Source of the DNA: Streptomyces sp. NBC_00683
Lineage (GTDB): Bacteria; Actinomycetota; Actinomycetes; Streptomycetales; Streptomycetaceae
Reading direction: 5' to 3'
DNA: 64,000 nt
Assembly: GCF_036226745.1 (NCBI RefSeq)
Contig: NZ_CP109013.1
Span: forward strand, 6,820,001-6,884,000
Position numbers and translations under genes: made by a program. Below, piece after piece: positions 16,243-25,398 of this stretch. Numbering within the stretch: position 1 is the first letter of the stretch; every line of letters begins with the position of its first letter. The notes beneath the pieces were generated by a model. The model did no database searches. It had not been told where the DNA came from and was given only the letters and a program-made list of their open reading frames with translations.

Positions 16243-17492
16243 TGCCTGCGGAACCACGGCCCGGCAGGGGCTGGCTGCTGCGCCTCGTCATCGCCTTCGC
16301 CTTCGCCCAGGGCGCGGTGTCGATGGCGCGGCCCGCCGTCTCCTACCGGGCCCTCTCGCTCGGCGCGGACGAGAGCGCGATCGGCGTCATCGCCGGGGTG
16401 TACGCGCTCCTGCCGCTCTTCGCCGCCGTACCGCTGGGCCGCAGGACCGACCACGGCCGCTGCGCCCCCCTGCTGCCGCTCGGGGTCGTACTGATCGGCG
16501 GGGGCTGCGCACTCAGCGGCACGGCCGGCTCCCTCCCGGCCCTGGCGGCCTGGAGCGGACTCATGGGCCTCGGACACCTCTGCTTCGTGATCGGCGCGCA
16601 GTCACTCGTCGCACGGCAGTCGGCGCCCGCCGAACAGGACCGCAACTTCGGCCACTTCACGATCGGCGCCTCCCTCGGCCAGCTCATCGGCCCGATCGTC
16701 GCCGGCTACCTCATCTCGGAGCGGGACGGCGCCATGGCCCGTACCAGCGCCCTCGCCCTCCTCGTCTCCGCAGCCGTCGCGGTCGTGTCCTTCACCGCGC
16801 TGTGGCGCATCGAGCACCGCACGGCCGCCGGCTCCCCCTCGGAAGCGGCACAGAAGGTGCCGGTCGGCCGGATCCTGCGCACCCGTGGCGTCCCGGCCGG
16901 CATCTTCATCAGCCTCGCCGTACTCTCCGCAACCGACATCCTCACCGCCTACCTGCCGGTCGTCGGCGAACAACGCGGTATCGCACCCGCCACGGTCGGA
17001 CTGCTGCTGAGCCTCAGGGCCGCCGCGACCATCGCCTGCCGGCTGGCGATGACACCGATGCTGCGGGTCCTCGGCCGGAACGCGCTGCTCACCACGACCT
17101 GCCTGCTCGGCGGCCTGATCTGCGCGGCCATCGCGCTGCCCGTACCCGTCCCGGTGCTCGCCGTGATGCTCGCCCTGCTCGGCTTCTGCCTGGGTGTGGG
17201 CCAGCCCCTGTCAATGACGACCGTCGTCCGCGCCGCCCCTGCGAAGGCGCGTTCCACCGCGCTGGCCCTCCGGCTGACCGGGAACCGCCTCGGCCAGGTG
17301 GCCGCCCCCGCGACGGCGGGTCTGACCGCCGGAATCGCGGGCAGCGCCGCACCGTTCGTGATGCTGGGCGTGCTGCTCGTCGGGGCGGCGGGGCTCGGTC
17401 TGCGCGGCGGCCGGACGCAGGCCTCGGAAGTCTCTCCCACCCCACCCGTCCCAGCGACCGGACACCCCTGCGCAAACCGGAACCCCACCTGA
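16242..17492 (+). CDS. MFS transporter
   Basis: A 416-residue protein with about 12 hydrophobic segments and the MFS motif between helices 2 and 3 (VPLGRRTDHGR, near residue 68). A second-half motif GFCLGVGQPLSM resembles drug-exporter and sugar MFS members. Its ATG shares the A of the CitMHS stop (TGATG), so the two carriers are made together; it might export a product of citrate use or a siderophore-like chelator, but that is a guess from position. The C-terminal 25 residues are Pro/Thr-rich and polar. Confidence 0.85.
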   Translation: MPAEPRPGRGWLLRLVIAFAFAQGAVSMARPAVSYRALSLGADESAIGVIAGVYALLPLFAAVPLGRRTDHGRCAPLLPLGVVLIGGGCALSGTAGSLPALAAWSGLMGLGHLCFVIGAQSLVARQSAPAEQDRNFGHFTIGASLGQLIGPIVAGYLISERDGAMARTSALALLVSAAVAVVSFTALWRIEHRTAAGSPSEAAQKVPVGRILRTRGVPAGIFISLAVLSATDILTAYLPVVGEQRGIAPATVGLLLSLRAAATIACRLAMTPMLRVLGRNALLTTTCLLGGLICAAIALPVPVPVLAVMLALLGFCLGVGQPLSMTTVVRAAPAKARSTALALRLTGNRLGQVAAPATAGLTAGIAGSAAPFVMLGVLLVGAAGLGLRGGRTQASEVSPTPPVPATGHPCANRNPT

Positions 17493-17632
17493 CACATCCG
17501 GCCTGCTCCGCCACTTCGCCGACTTAACTTTTTAACCTGCGCGCGAGTCATTCCCACACCCCGCCCGGTGGGCTAACTTCGGCCACGCAGCCGCTCCCCA
17601 CGTGCAGCCCACCCACCTCCCCGGGCGGAACC

Positions 17633-18970
17633 ATGACTCGTGCCATCTCCCTGCACAGTGTGAGCAAGACGTACGGACGGGCTCCGCGTGCCGTCGACAA
17701 CTTCTCGCTGTCCGTCGACCCGGGTGAGTTCGTCGTGCTGCTGGGGCCGTCGGGCTGCGGCAAGTCGACCGTGCTCCGCATGATCGCGGGCCTGGAGGAG
17801 ATCTCCGAGGGGGAGCTGCTGCTCGACGGCGAGCCCGCCAACCACGTGTCGCCGCGCGAACGCGGCATGGCCATGGTCTTCCAGAACTTCGCGCTCTATC
17901 CGAACATGACCAATCGCGCCAACATCGGCTTCCCGCTGAAGCTGGAGAACCCGCGCAGGGACAACAGTGAGCGCGTCGAGGCCACGGCCAGGATGCTCGG
18001 CATCGAAAGCGTGCTCGACCGGTACCCCGGCCAGCTCTCCGGCGGCGAACGCCAGCGGGTCGCGATGGGCCGGGCCATCTCGCGCCATCCCTCCGCCTTC
18101 CTGATGGACGAGCCGCTGTCCAACCTGGACGCGAAGCTGCGCAATCACCTGCGGGCCGAGATCTCCCAGCTCACCCGGGAGCTGGGCGTCACCACCGTGT
18201 ACGTCACGCACGACCAGGCCGAGGCGATGTCGCTCGGCGACCGGGTGGCCGTGATGCGCGGCGGGGTGCTCCAGCAGGTCAGCACGCCGCGCGAGGTCTA
18301 CGCGACACCGGAGAACGTGTTCGTCGCCGCGTTCATCGGCACCCCCAGGATCAATCTGCTCCAGGCCGTCGTCCACGCCCCGCTCGAGGGGCGCATGTCC
18401 ATCGACCTCGGCCGGCAGCGCCTGCCGCTGCCCGAACCGCTCAGCCCCGACCACCAGCTGCTCCGCATCCAGCAGGGCCGCCGGATCATCGTGGGCCTGC
18501 GCTCCGAGGCGGTCCGGATCGCACCGCCCAGCCATGCCCGCCGGGGCGAGGTCGCGCTCAGCGGCATCGTCGAGCACGTCGAGTACCAGGGGCACGAGGC
18601 GCTCGTCCACCTCAACACGGGTTCACAGCCCGCGGTGGTGCCCGACCTGGAGTCGGCCCGCCAGCAGTCGCCCCAGCGCCGCCGCCGCGCACCCGGTGGC
18701 GGGATCGGCGTACTGGAACGACTGAAGCAGCGCGCCACCGGTTCCGTCGCCGTACTCGACAAGCCGGACGCGGAACCGTACGCCGTACGCAGCCCCGACC
18801 GGCCGGCCGTCACGGCGAGCGACCTCGTGGTGCGCACGGGCCCCGACATGCGGCTGCGGGCCGGCGGGCAGGTGCCGCTCCTCGTCGACCTGGCGCATCT
18901 GTACGTCTTCGACCACTCGGGGCGCCGGATCTGCCCCCTGCCCAAGGTCATTCCGGGGCTCGACGTGTGA
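17633..18970 (+). CDS. orphan sugar-type ABC transporter ATPase
   Basis: A 445-residue ATPase of the MalK/UgpC/MsiK class: Walker A GPSGCGKST (residue 38), Q-loop VFQNFALYPNM, signature LSGGERQRVAMGRA, Walker B FLMDEPLSNLDAKL, H-loop YVTHDQAEAM. The C-terminal regulatory OB-fold region is longer than usual and carries an Arg-rich insertion near residue 345 (QQSPQRRRRAPGGG). No permease or binding protein is adjacent, so like MsiK it probably serves importers encoded elsewhere. The ATG at 17633 follows an A/T-rich upstream patch (TTAACTTTTTAA at about 17523) that may hold its promoter. Confidence 0.87.
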   Translation: MTRAISLHSVSKTYGRAPRAVDNFSLSVDPGEFVVLLGPSGCGKSTVLRMIAGLEEISEGELLLDGEPANHVSPRERGMAMVFQNFALYPNMTNRANIGFPLKLENPRRDNSERVEATARMLGIESVLDRYPGQLSGGERQRVAMGRAISRHPSAFLMDEPLSNLDAKLRNHLRAEISQLTRELGVTTVYVTHDQAEAMSLGDRVAVMRGGVLQQVSTPREVYATPENVFVAAFIGTPRINLLQAVVHAPLEGRMSIDLGRQRLPLPEPLSPDHQLLRIQQGRRIIVGLRSEAVRIAPPSHARRGEVALSGIVEHVEYQGHEALVHLNTGSQPAVVPDLESARQQSPQRRRRAPGGGIGVLERLKQRATGSVAVLDKPDAEPYAVRSPDRPAVTASDLVVRTGPDMRLRAGGQVPLLVDLAHLYVFDHSGRRICPLPKVIPGLDV

Positions 18971-19024
18971 CTGCCGGCCGCGGCCGTGCGTGACCTGTGT
19001 CTCCAGCCGTTCCCTGGCGCCGAA

Positions 19025-19043
19025 AAACTAACAGCGCTAGTTT
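19025..19043. promoter_or_regulatory. operator-like dyad, copy 1 (aldehyde dehydrogenase)
   Basis: AAACTA-ACAGCGC-TAGTTT: perfect 6-bp arms around 7 nt. It is near-identical to the site at 24136-24154 between a TetR gene and acyl-CoA dehydrogenase; the joint consensus AACTAGCANTGCTAGTT is itself a perfect palindrome. It lies 74 bp before the aldehyde dehydrogenase ATG. Confidence 0.7.
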
Positions 19044-19116
19044 GGGGCCGGGACGGCATCCGTCCGTACGACGCACGGCTACGGCGGCAGGCACAGCAAG
19101 CCCGGGAGGAACAGCC

Positions 19117-20511
19117 ATGAAGGCGCATGACGGGATGTACATCGGCGGGGAGTGGCGGCCCGCCGCGGGCCGGGACACGATCGCGGTCGTGAATCCGGCG
19201 GACGAGCAGGTCATCGGCCACGTCCCGGCGGGTACCGCCGAGGACGTCGACGCCGCGGTGCGCGCCGCACGCGCCGCGTTCCCCGGCTGGGCGGCCACCC
19301 CGCCCGCCGAGCGCGCCGCACGGATCGCCGCCCTGCGTGACGTGCTGGCCGCCCGCAAGGACGAGATCGCCGAGACCGTCACCGCGGAACTGGGCTCGCC
19401 GCTGCCGCTGTCCCAGATGGTGCACGCGGGCGTACCGGTGCTGGTCGCCGGCTCGTACGCCGAACTGGCCGCCTCCTACTCCTTCGAGGAGAAGCTGGGC
19501 AACTCCACCGTCCTGCTGGAGCCCGTCGGCGTAGTCGGGGCGATCACCCCCTGGAACTACCCGCTCCACCAGATCGTCGCCAAGGTGGCCCCCGCGCTCG
19601 CCGCCGGCTGCACCGTCGTGCTCAAGCCGGCCGAGGACACCCCGCTCACCGCCCAGCTCTTCGCCGAGGTCACCCAGGAGGCAGGGCTGCCCGCAGGCGT
19701 CTTCAACCTGGTCACGGGCCTCGGCCCGGTCGCCGGGCAGGCGCTCGCCGAGCACGCGGACGTCGACCTCGTCTCCTTCACCGGATCCACGGCCGTCGGC
19801 AGGCGGATCGGCGCCACGGCGGGCGCGGCGGTCAAGCGCGTCGCCCTGGAGCTCGGCGGCAAGTCCGCCAACGTCATCCTCCCCGGCGCCGATCTCGCCA
19901 AGGCGGTCAACGTCGGCGTCGCCAACGTGATGTCCAACTCGGGCCAGACGTGCAGCGCGTGGACCCGGATGCTGGTCGACGGCGAGCGGTACGAGGAGGC
20001 CGTGGCCCTCGCCGCGGCGGCCGTGGCGAAGTACGTGCCCGGGGAGCGGGTCGGCCCCGTCGTCAACGCCAAGCAGCAGGCCCGGGTGCGCGGATACATC
20101 GAGAAGGGCATCGAGGAGGGCGCCCGCCTCGTCGCAGGGGGCCCCGAGGCGCCCAAGGAGCAGGGGTACTACGTCAGCCCCACCGTGTTCGCCGACGTGA
20201 CGCCCGCCATGACCATCGCGCGGGAGGAGATCTTCGGCCCGGTGCTCTCGATCCTGCGGTACGAGGACGTCGACGACGCCCTGCGGATCGCCAACGACAC
20301 CGTGTACGGGCTGGCCGGGGCCGTCTGGGCAGCCGACGACGCCGAGGCCGTGGCCTTCGCCCGCCGCCTGGACACCGGTCAGGTGGACATCAACGGCGGC
20401 CGGTTCAACCCGCTGGCGCCGTTCGGCGGTTACAAGCAGTCGGGAGTGGGGCGCGAGCTCGGCCCGCACGGCCTCGCCGAGTACCTTCAGACCAAGTCCC
20501 TCCAGTTCTAG
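19117..20511 (+). CDS. NAD(P)-dependent aldehyde dehydrogenase
   Basis: A 464-residue enzyme that oxidises an aldehyde to the acid. ALDH landmarks: [19 protein letters not shown] near residue 147, the cofactor Lys in [20 protein letters not shown], the general-base Glu in [10 protein letters not shown] (about 247), the nucleophilic Cys in SGQTCSAW (about 281), and EEIFGPV (about 373). GGGAGGA precedes the ATG at 19117. A dyad shared with the acyl-CoA dehydrogenase promoter sits upstream, so it probably belongs to a small fatty-acid or alcohol regulon together with the alcohol dehydrogenase gene that follows on the same strand. Confidence 0.95.
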   Translation: MKAHDGMYIGGEWRPAAGRDTIAVVNPADEQVIGHVPAGTAEDVDAAVRAARAAFPGWAATPPAERAARIAALRDVLAARKDEIAETVTAELGSPLPLSQMVHAGVPVLVAGSYAELAASYSFEEKLGNSTVLLEPVGVVGAITPWNYPLHQIVAKVAPALAAGCTVVLKPAEDTPLTAQLFAEVTQEAGLPAGVFNLVTGLGPVAGQALAEHADVDLVSFTGSTAVGRRIGATAGAAVKRVALELGGKSANVILPGADLAKAVNVGVANVMSNSGQTCSAWTRMLVDGERYEEAVALAAAAVAKYVPGERVGPVVNAKQQARVRGYIEKGIEEGARLVAGGPEAPKEQGYYVSPTVFADVTPAMTIAREEIFGPVLSILRYEDVDDALRIANDTVYGLAGAVWAADDAEAVAFARRLDTGQVDINGGRFNPLAPFGGYKQSGVGRELGPHGLAEYLQTKSLQF

Positions 20512-20610
20512 GGCGTGTCCTGAAATTTCCGCCTGCCCCGCGATGCCTGGCACGCACACTCGCGGCGGTCAGGACCCGCCTTACCTCACCGACCGTCAAG
20601 GAGTCTGTTC

Positions 20611-21690
20611 GTGGTCCGCGCCGCTGTACTGCCCGCCGTCGGAGCTCCCCTGGAGATCACCGACATCGAACTCCCCGAGCCCGGCCCCGGCCAGGTGAGC
20701 ATCTCGCTCGCCGCCGCCGGTGTCTGCCATTCGGACCTGTCCCTGACGAACGGCACCATGCGGCTGCCCGTCCCCGCCGTCCTCGGCCACGAGGGCGCCG
20801 GTACGGTCCTGTCCGTCGGTGAAGGGGTGACCGATGTCGCCCCCGGCGACGCGGTCGTCCTCAACTGGGCGCCGTCCTGCGGGAACTGCTTCCACTGCGG
20901 CATCGGTGAGGTCTGGCTCTGCGCCGACGCGCTCAAGGGCGCGGCCAACGTCCACGCCCGCACCGCCGACGGCACGGAGCTCCACCCGGGGCTGAACGTC
21001 GCGGCGTTCGCGCAGGAGACCGTCGTCGCCGCGAACTGCGTGCTGCCCGCCCCGGCGGGCATCCCGCTCACCGACGCCGCGCTGCTCGGCTGCGCGGTCC
21101 TGACCGGATACGGGGCGGTGCACCACTCCGCCCGGGTCCGCGAGGGCGAGAGCGTCGTCGTGTTCGGGGTCGGCGGGGTCGGCCTCGCCGTCCTGCAGGC
21201 CGCGCGGATCGCCGGGGCATCGAAGATCATCGCGGTCGATGTCTCACCGGAGAAGGAGGAGCTCGCCCGCAAGGCGGGTGCCACCGACTACGTCATCGCC
21301 TCCGACACCACCCCGCGCGCGATCCGCAAACTCACCGGTGGCCAGGGCGCGGACGTCGCCGTGGAGTGCGTGGGGCGGCCCGCCACGATCCGCGGGGCCT
21401 GGGAGTCCACCCGCCGCGGCGGCCGCACCACGGTCGTCGGCATCGGCGGCAAGGACCAGGTGGTGTCCTTCAACGCCCTGGAGATCTTCCACTGGGGCCG
21501 GTCGCTCACGGGCTGTGTGTACGGGAACAGCGACCCGGCGCGCGACCTGCCGGTGCTCGCCGAGCACATCCGCGCCGGACGGTTCGACCTCTCCATGCTG
21601 GTGACGGAGCGGATCGCGCTGGACGGCATTCCGGCGGCCTTCGAGAACATGATCGCGGGCAAGGGCGGCCGCGCGCTGGTCGTCTTCTAG
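20611..21690 (+). CDS. zinc-dependent alcohol dehydrogenase
   Basis: A 359-residue medium-chain dehydrogenase. Catalytic zinc ligands are in GVCHSDLS and GHEGAG; the four structural-zinc Cys are in SCGNCFHCGIGEVWLC. The NAD-binding motif is GVGGVG near residue 180. It converts an alcohol and an aldehyde using NAD(H). The GTG start at 20611 lies 99 bp after aldehyde dehydrogenase, so the two could act in sequence from alcohol to acid. It resembles the class of mycothiol/glutathione-type enzymes in layout, but a better mycothiol dehydrogenase is present at 61197. Confidence 0.93.
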   Translation: MVRAAVLPAVGAPLEITDIELPEPGPGQVSISLAAAGVCHSDLSLTNGTMRLPVPAVLGHEGAGTVLSVGEGVTDVAPGDAVVLNWAPSCGNCFHCGIGEVWLCADALKGAANVHARTADGTELHPGLNVAAFAQETVVAANCVLPAPAGIPLTDAALLGCAVLTGYGAVHHSARVREGESVVVFGVGGVGLAVLQAARIAGASKIIAVDVSPEKEELARKAGATDYVIASDTTPRAIRKLTGGQGADVAVECVGRPATIRGAWESTRRGGRTTVVGIGGKDQVVSFNALEIFHWGRSLTGCVYGNSDPARDLPVLAEHIRAGRFDLSMLVTERIALDGIPAAFENMIAGKGGRALVVF

Positions 21691-21701
21691 AGGCTCCCGT
21701 A

Positions 21702-21733
21702 CGGCGGCCCGGGTCAGGGGACCCGGGCCGCCG
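21702..21733. terminator. convergent hairpin terminator
   Basis: Perfect 13-bp arms CGGCGGCCCGGGT / ACCCGGGCCGCCG around CAGGGG. It lies 12 nt after the alcohol dehydrogenase stop and includes the last codons of the convergent EamA gene. Confidence 0.7.
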
Positions 21734-22661
21734 GCTCCTCCCGGGGTTCCGCCCGGCGCGCGCGGGTACGGGAGACCGCCACCCCGGCCAGACAGAGCAG
21801 ACCGCCCGCGACCGTGAGCAGGGCGGGTACCTCGTCGAGCAGCAGCCACGACATCAGCACCACCAGGGCGGGCACCGCGTACGTCGTCGCGCCCATCCGG
21901 CCCGCGGTGGTACGCGCCAGCGCGTAGGCCCAGGTGGTGAAGGCCAGCGCCGTCGGGAAGACGCCCAGGTAGACCATGTTCAGCGTGGCGGAGACCGGCG
22001 CGTCGGCCGCCTCGGAGACCAGCACCCCGGTGAACGGCAGACAGGCGACCGTACCGATCAGACAGCCGAACGTGGTGATCTGCAGCGCGGATCCGTGCCG
22101 CAGGGCGGGCTTCTGGCTGACCACACCGCCCGCGTACGCCACCGCGGCCACGAGGCAGAGCACCACGCCGAGCACCGAGGAACTCCCGTGCCCGGACATG
22201 GAGAGACCGACCACCGCGGCCCCCGCGAACGACACGGCCATGCCCGCGAGCAGCCTTCGCGGCAGCCCCTCGCCGAGCAGCCCGGCGCCCAGCAGCGCGA
22301 TCAGGATCGGGCCGATGTTCACCACCATCGCGGCGGTGCCCGCGTCGACCTGCTGCTCACCCCAGTTGAGCGCCACCATGTACAGCCCGAACCACAGCAG
22401 CCCCGATCCCACGATGCCCGGCCACGCCGCCCGGGACGGCAGCCCCTCCCGGCGTACGAGCAGGATCGCCCCGAGCGTCAGCGTCCCCGCGAGTAGCCGG
22501 CCCAGCGCCAGTGCTCCCGGTGAGTACGCCTCGCCCGCGCTGCGGATGGAGACGAAGGCGGAGGCCCACAGGACCACCGTGGTGCACGCGGCGGCGGGGG
22601 CCCGCCAGTCGCGTCCCGGAGAGGTCTGCGCAGCACGGCGCGATGTCGGTGTCGTCGTCAT
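21714..22661 (-). CDS. EamA/DMT family transporter
   Basis: A 315-residue membrane protein with ten predicted helices in two EamA repeats (first repeat about residues 20-150, second 165-300). Conserved pieces include LWASAFVSIRSAGEAYSPG and GVFPTALAFTTWAYAL. Such proteins usually export amino acids or other small metabolites. It follows an ArsR-type gene by 33 nt on the same strand, so it is probably controlled by that regulator. The N-terminus has a polar 20-residue lead. Confidence 0.88.
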   Translation of the reverse strand: MTTTPTSRRAAQTSPGRDWRAPAAACTTVVLWASAFVSIRSAGEAYSPGALALGRLLAGTLTLGAILLVRREGLPSRAAWPGIVGSGLLWFGLYMVALNWGEQQVDAGTAAMVVNIGPILIALLGAGLLGEGLPRRLLAGMAVSFAGAAVVGLSMSGHGSSSVLGVVLCLVAAVAYAGGVVSQKPALRHGSALQITTFGCLIGTVACLPFTGVLVSEAADAPVSATLNMVYLGVFPTALAFTTWAYALARTTAGRMGATTYAVPALVVLMSWLLLDEVPALLTVAGGLLCLAGVAVSRTRARRAEPREEPAARVP

Positions 22662-22694
22662 GGGCCCGACAGTAGGCGCGGGACGCTTCGGCGC

Positions 22695-23417
22695 CTACCG
22701 AATAGTTCCGGCTTCGATTCCGAGCAGTTCCGACAGGGCACGCTCCCCGTCCGGCGTGGCCTTCACCGCGCGCCCGGACCCGATGCGCACGCACCATCCC
22801 GCCGCCAGGGCGTGACCGCACAGCGCGGCCCCGGCGGCCCCCGCCAGGTGCGGGCGGCGCTCCGTCCAGTCCAGGCACTCCCGTGCGAGCGGCCGCCGCC
22901 CGTCGGGCTCCAGGACGATTCCCAGCGCCGCGAACCAGTCGAGTCCCTCGTCGGTGAGGGCGAACCCGGTGTCCTGGCGCAGCAGCCCCCGGACGGTCAT
23001 CGCGTCCGTGACCGTGATGCCGAGCCGCCCGGCGAGATGGTCGTAGCAGGTGCGCCCCCGGGCCAGCGCGCTGCTGATGCCCGCCGCGCGCAGGGTCCGC
23101 GGACGCTCCTCGTCCCGCTCGGGCAGAGCGTGGGCGGCCAGCTCCTCGACGAGGCGGGCGGTGCGGCTGCCGGCGAGCCGCACGTAGCGGTGGCGGCCCT
23201 GGCGCTCCTGCGTCAGCAGCCCGCCCGCGACGAGCTTCCCCAGGTGCTCGCTCGCCGTCGAGGGGGCGACTCCGGCATGCCGGGCCAGCTCGCCCGCCGT
23301 CCAGGCGCGGCCGTCGAGCAGGGCGAGGCAGAAAGCGGCGCGGGTCTCGTCGGCGAGCAGCGAGGCCAGGGCGGCGAGGTGGGACGCGGCCGGACCGTGC
23401 GGTGTCATGCGGGCCAT
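22695..23417 (-). CDS. ArsR-type winged-helix regulator
   Basis: A 240-residue regulator. The N-terminal winged helix (about residues 10-85) has ELARHAGVAPSTASEHLGKLV and the wing QERQGRHRYVRL. The extra 150 residues contain a second region with a Cys and several His residues (CYDHLAGRLGI), but no clear metal site. Proteins of this length and layout often regulate a linked DMT exporter, which is present 33 nt downstream. Two start codons, ATG 23417 and ATG 23408, are equally plausible; neither has a clear ribosome site, and the TetR gene ends 16 nt upstream, so translation may be coupled. Confidence 0.82.
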   Translation of the reverse strand: MARMTPHGPAASHLAALASLLADETRAAFCLALLDGRAWTAGELARHAGVAPSTASEHLGKLVAGGLLTQERQGRHRYVRLAGSRTARLVEELAAHALPERDEERPRTLRAAGISSALARGRTCYDHLAGRLGITVTDAMTVRGLLRQDTGFALTDEGLDWFAALGIVLEPDGRRPLARECLDWTERRPHLAGAAGAALCGHALAAGWCVRIGSGRAVKATPDGERALSELLGIEAGTIR

Positions 23418-23432
23418 ACGGTCCAGGATGCG

Positions 23433-24107
23433 TCAGCGACCGTTCGGCGCGTGCCGAAGCGTGCCGTTCGGCGCGGTCTGCTCGTACTGCAGCGCGAGGC
23501 CGTCCAGCAGGGCCCGCAGCCCTGTCTCGAAGGCGCCCTCGTCGACCTGCTGGCGGCGGTCGGCCAGCAGGTGGGCCTGGCCGAGGTGGGGGTAGTCGGC
23601 GGGGTCGTACGCCGTCTCGTCGTCGACGAATCCGCGGGCGAAGGAGCCGAGCGCCGAGCCGGTGATGAAGTAGCGCATCAGCGCGCCGATGTAGGTCGCC
23701 TGGGCGGGCGGCCAGCCGGCCCGCACCATCGCGCCGAAGACGGCGTCGGCGACCCGCAGGCCGGCCGGTCTGCGGCCGGGTCCCTGGGCCAGCACCGGGA
23801 CGATGTGCGGGTGCGCGGCGAGGGCCGCGCGGTAGGAGACCGCCCAGTCGTGCAGGGCGGCAGGCCAGTCGCGGGGGTCGGCCTCCTCGAACATCGACAG
23901 ATCGACCTTCGCGGACACGGCGTCGGCCACCGCGTCGAGGATCTCGTCCTTGTTGCGGAAGTGGTTGTAGAGCGAGGGTCCGCTGACCCCCAGCTCGGCC
24001 GCGAGCCTGCGGGTCGAGACGGCGTCGAGCCCCTCGGCGTCGACGAGCGCGCTCGCCGCCTCGACGATGCGGTCTCTGCTGAGGAGGGGCTTGCGCGGTC
24101 GGGCCAT
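23433..24107 (-). CDS. TetR family repressor (acyl-CoA dehydrogenase divergent)
   Basis: A 224-residue regulator starting MARPRKPLLSRDRIVEAAS. The helix-turn-helix (about residues 10-55, with LGVSGPSLYNHFRNKDEILD) is followed by an all-helical ligand domain. It is divergent from an acyl-CoA dehydrogenase with a dyad (24136-24154) between them; the same dyad stands before the aldehyde dehydrogenase gene 5 kb away. It therefore probably represses itself and both of these enzymes. No ribosome site precedes the ATG at 24107 and the mRNA may be leaderless. The gene order TetR, ArsR, EamA on one strand may form one transcript. Confidence 0.88.
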   Translation of the reverse strand: MARPRKPLLSRDRIVEAASALVDAEGLDAVSTRRLAAELGVSGPSLYNHFRNKDEILDAVADAVSAKVDLSMFEEADPRDWPAALHDWAVSYRAALAAHPHIVPVLAQGPGRRPAGLRVADAVFGAMVRAGWPPAQATYIGALMRYFITGSALGSFARGFVDDETAYDPADYPHLGQAHLLADRRQQVDEGAFETGLRALLDGLALQYEQTAPNGTLRHAPNGR

Positions 24108-24135
24108 GCGGCACATAGTAGGGCCTGCAAACCTA

Positions 24136-24154
24136 AAACTAGCAGTGCTAATTA
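24136..24154. promoter_or_regulatory. operator-like dyad, copy 2 (acyl-CoA dehydrogenase/TetR)
   Basis: AAACTA-GCAGTGC-TAATTA in the 65-bp gap between divergent TetR and acyl-CoA dehydrogenase genes. It matches copy 1 (19025-19043) at 14 or 15 of 19 positions. Confidence 0.72.
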
Positions 24155-24172
24155 AAAGTGGGGTGTCGCAGG

Positions 24173-25324
24173 ATGAACCTGGAGCTGAGCGAGGAGCAGG
24201 CAGCTGTCCGGGAGCTCGCCGAGAACTTCGTCGCACGGGAGATCACCCCGCATGTCGTCGAGTGGGACCGTGCCGAGAGCGTCGACAAGTCGATCGTGAA
24301 GAAGCTGGGCTCCCTCGGCTTCCTCGGGCTGACCGTCCCCGAGGAGTACGGCGGCTCGGGCGGTGACCACCTCGCGTACTGCCTGGTGACCGAGGAGCTC
24401 GGGCGCGGAGACTCGTCCGTGCGCGGCATCGTGTCCGTCTCGCTCGGCCTGGTGGCCAAGACCATCGCCTCCTGGGGCAGCGAGGAGCAGAAGCGGCAGT
24501 GGCTGCCGAGGCTCACCGCCGGAGAGGCCGTGGGCTGCTTCGGCCTCACCGAGCCCGGTACCGGCTCCGACGCGGGGAACCTCACGACGAAGGCCGTGCG
24601 CGACGGGGACGACTACGTCATCAACGGCTCCAAGATGTTCATCACCAACGGCACCTGGGCCGATGTGGTGCTGCTCTTCGCCCGTACGAACGACACCCCC
24701 GGCCACCGGGGCATCTCCGCCTTCCTGGTGCCGGCCGACAGCCCCGGCCTGACCCGTCGCACCGTTCACGGCAAGCTCGGCCTGCGCGGCCAGGCGACGG
24801 CCGAGATCGTGCTGGAGGACATCCGCGTTCCCGCCGCCACGCTCCTGGGGCCGGAGGGCAAGGGCTTCTCCATCGCCATGTCCGCCCTGGCGAAGGGCCG
24901 GATGTCGGTCGCGGCAGGCTGCGTCGGCATCGCGCAGGCCGCCCTCGACGCCGCCGTACGGTACGCGGGCGAGCGCGAGCAGTTCGGCAAGTCCATCGCG
25001 AGCTACCAGCTCGTCCAGGAGCTGATCAGCGACATCTCCGTGGACGTCGACGCGGCGCGCATGCTGACCTGGCGCGTCGCCGACCTCGTCGACCGCGGTC
25101 AGGACTTCGCCACGGCCGCGTCCACGGCGAAGCTCTTCGCCTCCGAGGCGGCCGTCCGCGCCGCCAACAACGCCCTCCAGGTGTTCGGCGGCTACGGGTA
25201 CATCGACGAGTACCCGGTCGGCAAGCTGGTCAGGGACGCCCGCGTGATGACCCTCTACGAGGGCACCAGCCAGATCCAGAAGCTGATCATCGGCCGCGCG
25301 CTCACGGGAGTCTCCGCCTTCTGA
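24173..25324 (+). CDS. acyl-CoA dehydrogenase
   Basis: A 383-residue FAD flavoenzyme that introduces the alpha-beta double bond into acyl-CoA. The family signatures GCFGLTEPGTGSDAGN (about residue 122) and QVFGGYGYIDEYPV (about 340) are present, and the catalytic Glu is in TLYEGTSQIQ near residue 366. The length is standard. The ATG at 24173 is chosen because a GTG five codons earlier adds no homology. A TetR-type dyad stands 19 bp upstream of it and the TetR gene is divergent. The stop codon lies inside a 14-bp tandem repeat. Confidence 0.95.
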   Translation: MNLELSEEQAAVRELAENFVAREITPHVVEWDRAESVDKSIVKKLGSLGFLGLTVPEEYGGSGGDHLAYCLVTEELGRGDSSVRGIVSVSLGLVAKTIASWGSEEQKRQWLPRLTAGEAVGCFGLTEPGTGSDAGNLTTKAVRDGDDYVINGSKMFITNGTWADVVLLFARTNDTPGHRGISAFLVPADSPGLTRRTVHGKLGLRGQATAEIVLEDIRVPAATLLGPEGKGFSIAMSALAKGRMSVAAGCVGIAQAALDAAVRYAGEREQFGKSIASYQLVQELISDISVDVDAARMLTWRVADLVDRGQDFATAASTAKLFASEAAVRAANNALQVFGGYGYIDEYPVGKLVRDARVMTLYEGTSQIQKLIIGRALTGVSAF

Positions 25325-25345
25325 GTGCCGGCTTCTGAGTGCCGA
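25318..25345 (+). repeat. 14-bp tandem repeat over the acdH-type stop codon
   Basis: CTTCTGAGTGCCG(G/A) is repeated twice (25318-25331, 25332-25345), followed by a partial third copy, ACTGAGTACC-like. The first copy supplies the real TGA. Confidence 0.75.
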
Positions 25346-25398
25346 ACTGAGTACGCCGACGGATGTGCCGGACGCCGCCGCGCCGGATGCTGTGCCAC

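Noticed and set aside
18298..20559. 753-residue minus-strand ORF
   Set aside because: It is antisense to two well-supported genes (ABC ATPase and aldehyde dehydrogenase) and rich in Gly, Arg, Asp, Val and His as expected from a high-GC shadow frame; no motif.
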